A stretch of DNA of 64,000 bases from Aliiroseovarius sp. F20344 (GTDB taxonomy: Bacteria > Pseudomonadota > Alphaproteobacteria > Rhodobacterales > Rhodobacteraceae), in assembly GCF_023016155.1 (NCBI RefSeq), contig NZ_JALKBG010000003.1, positions 666,001-730,000 on the forward strand, in the 5' to 3' direction. Made by a program: the position numbers and the translations under genes. Under the pieces are notes generated by a model. It did no database searches and had not been told where the DNA came from. It saw only the letters and a list, made by a program, of their open reading frames with translations. Within the stretch, counting starts at the first letter, position 1, and each line of letters opens with the position of its first letter. This document shows, piece after piece, positions 45,532 through 53,195 of the stretch.

Positions 45532-46608
45532 ATGTTCTACCGTGAAGCCGGTGATTTCAAAACGTCCTACAAAGACGACAACCAGACCTTCCCGATCCGT
45601 CTTGATCGGATGGGCTACTATATCGTGATGTTCGTGGCCTTCTGCGTCGTTCCGTTCTTCGTGAATGACTACTGGGTGAACTCGGTCTTTGCGCCATTCC
45701 TGATCTACGCGATCGCGGCGCTGGGCCTGAACATTCTGACCGGGTATGCCGGTCAGGTGTCGCTGGGGACGGGCGGGTTCATGGCTGTGGGCGCTTATGC
45801 GGTCTACAAGCTGATGGTTGCCTTCCCTGACGTCTCGATCGTGATCCACGTTCTGCTGGCCGGTGGCATCACCGCCGTGGTTGGTGTGCTGTTCGGTCTG
45901 CCGTCGTTGCGCATCAAGGGGTTCTATCTGGCGGTGGCCACGCTTGCCGCTCAGTTCTTCCTTGTATGGGTCTTCAACAAGGTGCCGTGGTTCTACAACT
46001 ACTCGGCATCGGGTCAGATCAACGCACCAGAGCGTTCTGTCTTTGGCGTGATCGTTACAGGCCCTAATACTGAAGCTTGGGCAAAATATATGATCTGTCT
46101 TGTCTTCGTTGTGGTGCTGGCATGGGTTGCGCGCAACCTGACTCGCGGCATGATGGGGCGTAAGTGGATGGGCATCCGTGATATGGACATCGCGGCCGAG
46201 ATCATCGGGGTGAACCCGCTGATGGCCAAGCTGACTGCATTCGCAGTATCGTCCTTCTTCGTTGGTGTCGCTGGCGCTCTGTTCTTTGCAGTTTATCTTG
46301 GGGCTGCCGAGGCTGGCGAAAGCTTTGGTATCGCCAAGTCGTTCCTGATCCTCTTCATGATCATCATCGGTGGTCTGGGATCGATCTTCGGATCCTTTGC
46401 GGGCGCGGCTTTCATGGTACTGTTGCCCGTACTTCTGAAGAACGTGCTGGTGGGTGGTCTTGGATGGCCAACCGATCTGGCAGCTCACCTTGAGTTCATG
46501 GTGGTTGGCGGATTGATTGTGATCTTCTTGATCCTTGAGCCACATGGCTTGGCGCAACTGTGGCGCCTGACGAAAGAAAAACTACGCTTGTGGCCCTTCC
46601 CGCACTAA
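45532..46608 (+). CDS. livM: Branched-chain-type ABC transporter permease LivM
   Basis: The 358-residue membrane protein has a soluble N-terminal stretch of about 25 residues, then nine or ten hydrophobic segments. It shows the LivM-type GLNILTGYAGQVSLGTGGFMAVGAY segment and the coupling loop VGVAGALFFAVYLGA, followed by GGLGSIFGSFAGAAFM. It is the second half of the pore. It is followed by a GC-rich hairpin and then the binding protein gene. Confidence 0.92.
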   Translation: MFYREAGDFKTSYKDDNQTFPIRLDRMGYYIVMFVAFCVVPFFVNDYWVNSVFAPFLIYAIAALGLNILTGYAGQVSLGTGGFMAVGAYAVYKLMVAFPDVSIVIHVLLAGGITAVVGVLFGLPSLRIKGFYLAVATLAAQFFLVWVFNKVPWFYNYSASGQINAPERSVFGVIVTGPNTEAWAKYMICLVFVVVLAWVARNLTRGMMGRKWMGIRDMDIAAEIIGVNPLMAKLTAFAVSSFFVGVAGALFFAVYLGAAEAGESFGIAKSFLILFMIIIGGLGSIFGSFAGAAFMVLLPVLLKNVLVGGLGWPTDLAAHLEFMVVGGLIVIFLILEPHGLAQLWRLTKEKLRLWPFPH

Positions 46609-46628
46609 GGGCCCATGCACTCCAACAT

Positions 46629-46658
46629 CCTGCGCGTCACGAGGAGACGGCGCGCAGG
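46629..46658 (+). other. Hairpin between livM and livK
   Basis: CCTGCGCG (46629-46636) pairs with CGCGCAGG (46651-46658), leaving a 14-base loop. No T tract follows. It lies 20 bases after livM and about 58 bases before livK. It may protect the upstream mRNA end or mark the start of a more abundant livK message. Confidence 0.45.
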
Positions 46659-46716
46659 GTTTAACCAACGTGACCCATAACGGGCACAGAAATTTGCTAA
46701 TCTAGGGAGGAAGCAA

Positions 46717-48003
46717 ATGAAATTTACGAAAATCGCCGCGGCCAGTGTTACGGCCCTTATGGTGGCAACCCCGGTTCTTGCTGACCTGGTGTTCCCGTCG
46801 CTGTCTTACCGCACCGGCCCTTACGCTGCTGGCGGCATTCCTTACGCAGACGGTTTTGCCGATTACTTCACCCTGCTGAACGAACGTGACGGTGGCATCG
46901 GTGGCGTTGCCATCCAGGTGCCCGAGTGTGAAACCGCCTACAACACCGAAAAGGGTGTTGAATGCTATGAATCGACCAAAGGTCAGGGCGCACTTGTCTA
47001 TAACCCGCTGTCGACTGGCATCACCTACCAGCTGATCCCCAAAGTGACCGCTGACAACATCCCGCTGTACACCCCCGGTTACGGTCGTACCTCGGCTGCA
47101 AACGGTAAAGTGTTCTCGAACGTCTTTAACTTCCCGGCCAACTACTGGAACGCGGCTTCGTTGGCTGTGAACCACCTGCTGGAAATCAACGGTGGCGACA
47201 TCAAGGGCAAGAAAATTGCTCTGGTTTATCACAACTCTGCTTACGGCAAAGAGCCGATCCGCACCTTGGAAGGTCTGGCCGAAAAGCACGGTTTCGAACT
47301 TCTGGCGATCCCAGTTGATCACCCCGGTCAGGAACAGAAAGCTCAGTGGCTGCAGATCCGCCGTGAGAAGCCTGACAATGTCCTGATGTGGGGCTGGGGC
47401 GTTATGAACCAGGTTGCCATTCAGGAAGCCGCAAACATCCGCTTCCCGATGGAAAACTTCATCGGCGTATGGTGGTCAGGTGGTGACCATGACGTGACGC
47501 CGGCTGGCGACAAGTCGAACGGTTATAAGGCTGTTACCTTCCACGGTGTTGGTGACGACTATCCGGTCTTTGGTGACATCCAGAAATATGTAGTGGATTC
47601 TGGCAAGGCTGCTGGTGCTGGCGACAACATCGGTAAAGCGATCTACAACCGTGGTGTTTACGCCGCGATGTTGCTGGCTGAAGCCGCCAAGACAGCTCAG
47701 GAAATCCATGGCACTGCCGATATCACCGCAGCGCAAATGCGTGACGGTATGGAAGCACTGGAGATCACCGAAGAGCGTATGGTCGAGCTGGGCATGGGCG
47801 GCTTTGGCCCCTCGTTCACAGTTAGCTGTGAAAACCACGGTGGCCCGGGTACCGGTGCGATCCAGCAATGGGACGCTGCTGCCGGTTCGTGGAAGCTGAT
47901 CTCTGACTTCGGTGGTTCGGACATGGATGTGATCCAGCCGCTGATCGACGCTGACTCGGCTGCATATGCTTCGGAAAACAACATCACCGAGCGCTGTAAC
48001 TAA
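46717..48003 (+). CDS. Periplasmic substrate-binding protein LivK-type
   Basis: The 428-residue protein has a signal peptide ending VLA (residues 1-22) and a type I periplasmic binding fold with two lobes (for example SYRTGPYAAGGIPYADG and later ALVYHNSAYGKEPI). Such proteins capture the ligand for the LivFGHM transporter. A very strong Shine-Dalgarno sequence (GGGAGGAAG) and biased codons predict high expression. Its ligand is unknown. The neighbouring acyl-CoA synthetase and PaaK-like genes suggest a carboxylate rather than a branched-chain amino acid. Confidence 0.9.
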   Translation: MKFTKIAAASVTALMVATPVLADLVFPSLSYRTGPYAAGGIPYADGFADYFTLLNERDGGIGGVAIQVPECETAYNTEKGVECYESTKGQGALVYNPLSTGITYQLIPKVTADNIPLYTPGYGRTSAANGKVFSNVFNFPANYWNAASLAVNHLLEINGGDIKGKKIALVYHNSAYGKEPIRTLEGLAEKHGFELLAIPVDHPGQEQKAQWLQIRREKPDNVLMWGWGVMNQVAIQEAANIRFPMENFIGVWWSGGDHDVTPAGDKSNGYKAVTFHGVGDDYPVFGDIQKYVVDSGKAAGAGDNIGKAIYNRGVYAAMLLAEAAKTAQEIHGTADITAAQMRDGMEALEITEERMVELGMGGFGPSFTVSCENHGGPGTGAIQQWDAAAGSWKLISDFGGSDMDVIQPLIDADSAAYASENNITERCN

Positions 48004-48021
48004 GCCGTCTTGATACGGAAA

Positions 48022-48045
48022 CGTCCGGGCCTTCGGGCCCGGACG
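48022..48045 (+). other. Perfect UUCG hairpin between livK and livF
   Basis: CGTCCGGGCC (48022-48031) pairs perfectly with GGCCCGGACG (48036-48045) around a TTCG tetraloop, 18 bases after the livK stop. No T run follows, so it is unlikely to be a full terminator. It should block 3-prime exonucleases and stabilise livK mRNA, or act as a partial terminator. Confidence 0.6.
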
Positions 48046-48081
48046 ACCCCTACGAAACGAATTCAAACAGGACGACCTGAT

Positions 48082-48906
48082 ATGCTGGACGCTGCAAAGA
48101 CCGACGAGACCCTGCTTGAGGTCAACAATATCGAGGTCATCTACAATCACGTGATCCTCGTGCTGAAAGGCGTAAGCCTGTCTGTTCCCAAGGGCGGTAT
48201 CACCGCATTGCTTGGTGGTAACGGGGCAGGGAAGACCACGACCCTTAAGGCGATTTCGAACCTGCTTCAGGCAGAACGCGGTGAGGTGACCAAAGGTACG
48301 ATCGACCACATGGGCGAAAACATCGCCGAACTAAACCCATCCGATCTGGTGAAGCGTGGTGTCATTCAGGTGATGGAAGGCCGTCACTGTTTTGAGCACC
48401 TGACTGTGGAAGAAAACCTTCTGACTGGCGCTTACACACGCACCGATGGTCGCGCTGCAATCGCTAAAGATCTGGAAATGGTCTACGAATACTTCCCGCG
48501 CTTGGCGGAACGCCGCAAGTCGCAGGCTGGTTACACCTCGGGTGGTGAACAACAGATGGTGGCCATGGGCCGCGCGCTGATGTCGAACCCGGAGATGATC
48601 CTTTTGGACGAACCATCGATGGGTCTGGCCCCACAGCTGGTGGAGCAGATCTTTGAGATTGTGAAACGTCTGAATGAAGAGCAGGGCGTGACCTTCCTGC
48701 TGGCTGAACAAAACACCAACGTGGCTCTGAAATATGCGCACTATGGTTACATCCTCGAAAACGGTCGCATCGTGATGGACGGTCCCGCCGCCGAACTTCG
48801 CGAGAATCCTGACGTTAAAGAATTCTACCTGGGTATGTCGGATGAAGGTCGTAAGAGCTTCCGCGATGTGCGCTCGTACCGCCGCCGTAAGCGTTGGCTG
48901 GCCTAA
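48082..48906 (+). CDS. livF: Branched-chain-type ABC transporter ATPase LivF
   Basis: The 274-residue ATPase has Walker A GGNGAGKTT, signature YTSGGEQQMVAMGRAL, Walker B MILLDEP and the H-loop region LLAEQNTNVAL. It shows the LivF-type IEVIYNHVILVLKGVSLSVPKG start. It ends with a basic tail (RRRKRWLA). It follows livK after a hairpin, with AGGACG upstream of the ATG. Together with livG it forms the ATPase heterodimer. Confidence 0.93.
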   Translation: MLDAAKTDETLLEVNNIEVIYNHVILVLKGVSLSVPKGGITALLGGNGAGKTTTLKAISNLLQAERGEVTKGTIDHMGENIAELNPSDLVKRGVIQVMEGRHCFEHLTVEENLLTGAYTRTDGRAAIAKDLEMVYEYFPRLAERRKSQAGYTSGGEQQMVAMGRALMSNPEMILLDEPSMGLAPQLVEQIFEIVKRLNEEQGVTFLLAEQNTNVALKYAHYGYILENGRIVMDGPAAELRENPDVKEFYLGMSDEGRKSFRDVRSYRRRKRWLA

Positions 48907-48985
48907 TCTAGCCCGCCATCCATGGCGACCCAATTATTCATGATTAAACCGCCGATCTCCGTCGGCGCAGACAGAGGCTATGCTC

Positions 48986-50206
48986 ATGTCCAATTATTTT
49001 GACGCGCTCGAGACCCGCTCGGAAGATGAACGCACAGCAGGCATTTCGGCCGCTTTGCCCGAACAGATTGCCCGCGCGAAAGCGCTGCCCGGATATGCAA
49101 GCCTTCTGGCGGATGTAGATGCGGCAAGCGTGACCTCGTCTGGGGTGCTGGCGAAGTTGCCGGTGCTGCGCAAATCCGAGATCGGCAAAGCTCAGGCAGC
49201 CAGCGGTCCGCTGGGTGGGTTCGGAGCACTGCCAACCCACGAGTTTGCACATATCTTCCAAAGCCCCGGCCCGATTTACGAACCCGGTGGTGTGGGACAT
49301 GATTGGTGGCGCATGGGGCGTTTCTTGAGTGCCTGTGGCATCGGCAAGGGTGACATTGTTCAGAACTGCTTTGGGTATCATCTGACCCCGGCTGGCATGA
49401 TCTTTGAAAACGGTGCGCGCGCTGTCGGGGCGGCTGTTGTGCCTGCTGGCGTTGGTCAGACAGAACTGCAAGTGCGTGCGGCTGCCGACATTGGCACCAC
49501 TGCTTATGCAGGTACGCCGGATTACCTGAAAATCATTCTAGATCGTGCTGATGCAGATGGCGTGAAGCTGAAAATCACGAAAGCTGCCGTTGGCGGTGGG
49601 GCGCTGTTCCCCAGCCTGCGTCAGGAATATGCAGATCGCGGCATCACCTGCCTGCAAAGCTATGCGACGGCCGATCTAGGAAATGTTGCTTATGAAAGCG
49701 ACGCTATGGAAGGCATGATTGTGGATGAGGGCGTGATCGTCGAGATCGTGCGTCCCGGCACAGGCGACCCCGTTGCGCCGGGCGAAGTGGGCGAGGTTGT
49801 TGTGACCACGCTGAACCCTGATTATCCACTGATCCGCTTTGCCACTGGCGATCTGTCGGCTGTGCTACCGGGCGTCAGCCCCTGTGGTCGCACCAACATG
49901 CGGATCAAGGGCTGGATGGGACGCGCTGATCAGACCGCCAAGATCAAGGGCATGTTTGTGCGCCCCGAGCAGGTCGCGGATTTCGTTTCCAAACACGCCG
50001 AGATCTCGAAGGCGCGTGTGGTTGCCACGCGTGAAGGCGAGATGGACGCCATGACCGTGAAAGTCGAAGCTGACGGTGGCAATGTGGACGCCTATGCCAA
50101 ATCCGTCGCGGAGACGTTGAAGCTGAAAGGCAAAATCGAACTGGTCGCACCGGGCAGCCTGCCCAATGATGGCATCGTCATCGATGATCAACGCGTCTAC
50201 GACTGA
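48986..50206 (+). CDS. PaaK-like adenylate-forming protein with altered ATP loop
   Basis: The 406-residue protein is related to phenylacetate-CoA ligase. The C-terminal part GRADQTAKIKGMFVRPEQV, the RFATGDLSA block and the overall order match PaaK. The usual Ser/Thr/Gly-rich ATP loop (SSGTTG.P) is replaced by FQSPGPIYEPGG (residues 91-102), and the YGxTE-type motif by SYATADLGN. Whether it still adenylates a substrate is uncertain. It is the last gene of the transporter operon. ATG codons at 48980 and 48986 are possible. AGAGGC supports the second. Confidence 0.75.
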   Translation: MSNYFDALETRSEDERTAGISAALPEQIARAKALPGYASLLADVDAASVTSSGVLAKLPVLRKSEIGKAQAASGPLGGFGALPTHEFAHIFQSPGPIYEPGGVGHDWWRMGRFLSACGIGKGDIVQNCFGYHLTPAGMIFENGARAVGAAVVPAGVGQTELQVRAAADIGTTAYAGTPDYLKIILDRADADGVKLKITKAAVGGGALFPSLRQEYADRGITCLQSYATADLGNVAYESDAMEGMIVDEGVIVEIVRPGTGDPVAPGEVGEVVVTTLNPDYPLIRFATGDLSAVLPGVSPCGRTNMRIKGWMGRADQTAKIKGMFVRPEQVADFVSKHAEISKARVVATREGEMDAMTVKVEADGGNVDAYAKSVAETLKLKGKIELVAPGSLPNDGIVIDDQRVYD

Positions 50207-50217
50207 TCTTAGGAGCA

Positions 50218-50252
50218 CTGGCCAAATCCTTGTTTGGCCAGCCCTTCGGGCT
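50218..50252 (+). terminator. Candidate terminator at the end of the liv operon
   Basis: CTGGCCAAA (50218-50226) pairs perfectly with TTTGGCCAG (50233-50241). An alternative stem, AGCCC (50240-50244) with GGGCT (50248-50252), overlaps it. No clear T tract follows until 50271, so efficiency is doubtful. Confidence 0.4.
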
Positions 50253-50359
50253 TCAGGGCTGATAACTGAGTTGTTTTCCCCTTTGAGATAATCGGGAATG
50301 CCGCCACTATGTTTAAGAAAGGCGCTTTCGGGCGCTTTAGTTTGGTGGAGGCATTCAGT

Positions 50360-51820
50360 ATGAACATTCGGAAAACTATCGTAATTGCCGCGCTTTTGGG
50401 CGCTGCAACACAGGCTAGCGCTCGGGATGCAGCGCTGATCGTTTCACAAGAAGACTATCGCTACTATGACGATGTATCGGGTGTGGAGGGTAGTGACATG
50501 CTTGTGGATCGCTTGGATCAAGCGGGATTTGACCTTCAGCTCAGCGAATCCGAACGGGCCGAGAACACTTGGGATAGCATCGCGGAGTTTCGCGAAGATG
50601 CTCAAGACGCCGAGCGCATTTTGATTATGCTTGCAGGTCGATTTGCAACGGATGGCGAGGAAACGTGGCTGATCACACGTTATGGTGATGTGCCATCTGA
50701 TCTTAGCATCGGGGCAACAGCGGTACCGCTGAGCGCCATTTTGAACACGGCTTCAGACTTCCCGGAAAGCGCTTTGGTTTTGCTTGCGCCTCAAGGCGAG
50801 GGAACTGAGCTTGGCCACGGATTAACACCCGGGATTGGCGAGATCGATGCCCCTGAAGGTGTGACGGTTCTGGTTGGCCCAGCAAACAGATTGGCGCGCT
50901 ATGTTGATCGGGTTGCCTTGGCCGAAGGGGCGCGTATGGCAAGTAGATTGCGTGCGCGGTATCCGGCTGTGACACCCTATGGTCACCTATCTGATTTCTC
51001 TCCGTTCACGAAACCTGAAGTCTCTAAGGCCGAGCGGGCAGAACGCGAGCTGAATTTGACACGCAACGACCGTCGAAATGTTCAGCGCGATTTGGCTCTG
51101 CTTGGCTTCGACCCAGGATCAATTGACGGAATTTTCGGGCGTGGAACGCGGGCTGCCATTACGGATTGGCAGCGAGATGCCGGTAAAAAGGAAAGTGGTT
51201 TTTTGAACCTACGGCAGATCCGTTTGTTGGGATCTATGGCCGACAAACGCGCAGCAATCCTTGAGGAAGAAGCGCGTAAGCGTCAGGAAGCACTCGAGAA
51301 AGAAGACCGCGATTACTGGGATCAGACCGGGAAAAACGGTGATGTGCGCGGTTTGTTTGCCTATCTGAAGCGCTACCCGGATGGCCTGTATGCGGAACAA
51401 GCGCAGACCAAGCTGGATGAATGGGAGCAGAGCTCTGAATCGAGCCTTGGTGAAAAAGAGCGGCAAGCTTGGAACAAAGCAAAGCAGGCAAATTCGATCA
51501 AGTCTTACCAAGCTTATCTTAAAGGCTACCCGAAAGGTGACTTTGCAGAGCTTGCCAGTAAGAGAGTTGCAGAGCTGAAGCAGAAGCAAGCGCGTAAGGC
51601 TGCTCTGGCGGTCGAGAAGAAGGTGGTAAAGAATTCGCAGATGCGATTGTTCGTTGAAACCCGCCTGGCCAAACTAGGTATCAATCCCGGTATTGCCGAC
51701 GGGACTTTCGATGCAAAAACACGCAAAGCCATACGGCAGTTCCAGAAAAGCCGGGGTCTTCAAGCTACTGGGTTTGTTGACAAGGCGACACTCGTAAGAC
51801 TGCTCATTGGTACTAGATGA
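50360..51820 (+). CDS. Pseudocaspase-like secreted protein with peptidoglycan-binding domains
   Basis: The 486-residue protein has a signal peptide (1-21, ending ASA) and a caspase-like (C14) fold (about residues 24-215). Two peptidoglycan_binding_1 domains follow (about 245-285 with LGFDPGSIDGIFGRGTRAAI, and 430-483 with LGINPGIADGTFDAKTRKAI). Between them is a charged coiled-coil region. Where active caspase domains have AGHG and DACR, this one has AGRF (Arg94) and LAPQG (143-146). The catalytic His and Cys appear lost. TGGAGG lies nine bases before the ATG at 50360. Confidence 0.75.
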   Translation: MNIRKTIVIAALLGAATQASARDAALIVSQEDYRYYDDVSGVEGSDMLVDRLDQAGFDLQLSESERAENTWDSIAEFREDAQDAERILIMLAGRFATDGEETWLITRYGDVPSDLSIGATAVPLSAILNTASDFPESALVLLAPQGEGTELGHGLTPGIGEIDAPEGVTVLVGPANRLARYVDRVALAEGARMASRLRARYPAVTPYGHLSDFSPFTKPEVSKAERAERELNLTRNDRRNVQRDLALLGFDPGSIDGIFGRGTRAAITDWQRDAGKKESGFLNLRQIRLLGSMADKRAAILEEEARKRQEALEKEDRDYWDQTGKNGDVRGLFAYLKRYPDGLYAEQAQTKLDEWEQSSESSLGEKERQAWNKAKQANSIKSYQAYLKGYPKGDFAELASKRVAELKQKQARKAALAVEKKVVKNSQMRLFVETRLAKLGINPGIADGTFDAKTRKAIRQFQKSRGLQATGFVDKATLVRLLIGTR

Positions 51821-51846
51821 TTGGCTGTTACGGATTTGTAAGAACA

Positions 51847-51873
51847 AAAAAGCCGCCCACTGGGCGGCTTTTT
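51847..51873. terminator. Bidirectional terminator between the pseudocaspase gene and rpmJ
   Basis: AAAAAGCCGCCC (51847-51858) pairs perfectly with GGGCGGCTTTTT (51862-51873) around a three-base loop, with A and T runs at the ends. It serves the plus-strand gene ending at 51820 and rpmJ on the minus strand. Confidence 0.9.
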
Positions 51874-51893
51874 CTGTAACGCTGCTGAAGCGA

Positions 51894-52019
51894 TTAGCCC
51901 TGACGGGCTTTGAACCGGCGCTGCGTCTTGTTGATCACATACACGCGGCCTTTACGGCGCACGATGCGGCAATCGCGGTGACGGTTTTTCAGCGAGCGGA
52001 GCGAGTTGCGAACTTTCAT
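51894..52019 (-). CDS. rpmJ: 50S ribosomal protein L36 (cysteine-poor type)
   Basis: A 41-residue protein, starting [19 protein letters not shown] and ending [12 protein letters not shown], is encoded on the minus strand. It is L36, the smallest 50S protein. Only one Cys remains of the zinc ribbon, making this the zinc-free form that alphaproteobacteria use. GGAGAAGGACC precedes the ATG at 52019. It is too short for most gene finders but the match is clear. Confidence 0.95.
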   Translation of the reverse strand: MKVRNSLRSLKNRHRDCRIVRRKGRVYVINKTQRRFKARQG

Positions 52020-52100
52020 GGTCCTTCTCCTTCTACGCGGCGCTGCGGTTGCGCCTTGGCTTCAGTTTACCTTTCGACCTTATGGCCGTCGGGCGGTTCA

Positions 52101-52175
52101 TGGTGGGCGATACTGGGATCGAACCAGTGACCCCTTCGATGTCAACGAAGTGCTCTACCGCTGAGCTAATCGCCC
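52101..52175 (-). tRNA. tRNA-Val (anticodon GAC)
   Basis: Read on the minus strand, the sequence folds into a full cloverleaf of 75 bases including an encoded CCA. The acceptor stem is GGGCGAT with ATCGCCC, the D stem GCTC/GAGC, the anticodon stem CTTCG/CGAAG with loop TTGACAT, and the T stem ACTGG/CCAGT with TTCGATC loop. The anticodon GAC reads valine codons GTC and GTT. Confidence 0.97.
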
Positions 52176-52223
52176 TGAAATCTTCTTTGAACCAGCCACC
52201 GAAGACCAATCCAAACAACGAGA

Positions 52224-52239
52224 CGCGGGAATTCCCGCG
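52224..52239. repeat. Perfect 16-bp palindrome
   Basis: CGCGGGAATTCCCGCG is a perfect palindrome in the gap between tRNA-Val (minus) and the N-formylglutamate amidohydrolase gene (plus). It is 49 bases upstream of the tRNA and 91 upstream of the gene start. It could be an operator or a chance extended inverted repeat. Confidence 0.4.
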
Positions 52240-52329
52240 CCGGTTCGGGTTCCTATAAAAGGAGTCGGAGTGCTGCGCAAGGGCTTTTGGCAAGAGATTT
52301 TTACTTTATAAAGAGCGCAGGAGGTAAAG

Positions 52330-53190
52330 ATGCTCGATCAGACATTTTCGTTGTATCGCCCGAGGTTCCGGGACACGAGCGTCATTTTTGCGTCGCCTCA
52401 TAGCGGTCGGAATTACGAGGTTTCATTTCTGAATGAAACCATTCTGGATGAACGTACCATCCGATCTTCCGAGGACGCCTATGTCGATCAGCTTTTCGCG
52501 TTTGCAACCGAATGCGGCGCCCCCTTTCTGTGCGCAAATACCCCACGTGCTTATGTGGATCTGAATCGTGGGGCAGATGAGCTTGATCCAGCATTGATTG
52601 CGGGGTTGCGGCGGACGACATTGAACCCGCGTATTTCGTCCGGGCTTGGCGTGATCCCTCGTGTCGTTGCGGGTGGGCGTGCGATTTATCGCGGCAAGAT
52701 GACATTAGGAGCTGCTCAAAAACGTTTGAACACGCATTGGCATCCATATCACAACATGCTGCGGCAGCTTATGGACCAAAGCCTGTCCCAACATGGTCAA
52801 TCCGTTTTGCTGGATTGTCATTCGATGCCGAACGAGGCGTTGTCGAGCTTGTGCCGGGCCAAGATGGAGGTTCCAGAAGTTGTCTTGGGCGATCGGTTCG
52901 GGGCCTCTGCCAGTTCTGACATCGTGGATGCCGTCGAAGTGGCGTTCCAAGCCGCTGGTTTCAGGACTGCACGCAACACTCCGTTTGCCGGTGCGTTTAT
53001 GGCCCAGCATTATGGACGTCCAAATCGCGGGCATCATGTTGTGCAGATTGAAATTGACCGGTCTCTTTACATGGATGAAGAGACAATCAAGCCGAATGAT
53101 CGATTTGTAGAGGTGCAGCAACGACTGCAAGCTGTGATTGCTCAGATTACTGAGATCGGCCGCCAAGACACGGCACTTGCAGCAGAGTAG
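52330..53190 (+). CDS. N-formylglutamate amidohydrolase family protein
   Basis: The 286-residue protein has the family segments FASPHSGRNYE, DAYVDQLFAF, PRAYVDLNRGADELDPAL, LLDCHSMPN and VVQIEIDRSLYM, with the metal-binding His and Asp residues (PHSG, DCHSM). The enzyme removes formate from N-formylglutamate, the last step of one histidine-degradation route, and related members act on other N-formyl amino acids. The start has AGGAGG upstream. No hut genes flank it, so the physiological substrate is inferred. It is convergent with dinB. Confidence 0.88.
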   Translation: MLDQTFSLYRPRFRDTSVIFASPHSGRNYEVSFLNETILDERTIRSSEDAYVDQLFAFATECGAPFLCANTPRAYVDLNRGADELDPALIAGLRRTTLNPRISSGLGVIPRVVAGGRAIYRGKMTLGAAQKRLNTHWHPYHNMLRQLMDQSLSQHGQSVLLDCHSMPNEALSSLCRAKMEVPEVVLGDRFGASASSDIVDAVEVAFQAAGFRTARNTPFAGAFMAQHYGRPNRGHHVVQIEIDRSLYMDEETIKPNDRFVEVQQRLQAVIAQITEIGRQDTALAAE

Positions 53191-53195
53191 CGTGG

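Noticed and set aside
45529..46557. 342-codon antisense open frame within livM
   Set aside because: The His/Asp/Gln-rich translation is the typical shadow of a hydrophobic membrane protein gene.
52101..52175. tRNA-Val as an integration site for a mobile element
   Set aside because: No integrase gene or direct repeat of the tRNA 3-prime end is visible on either side.
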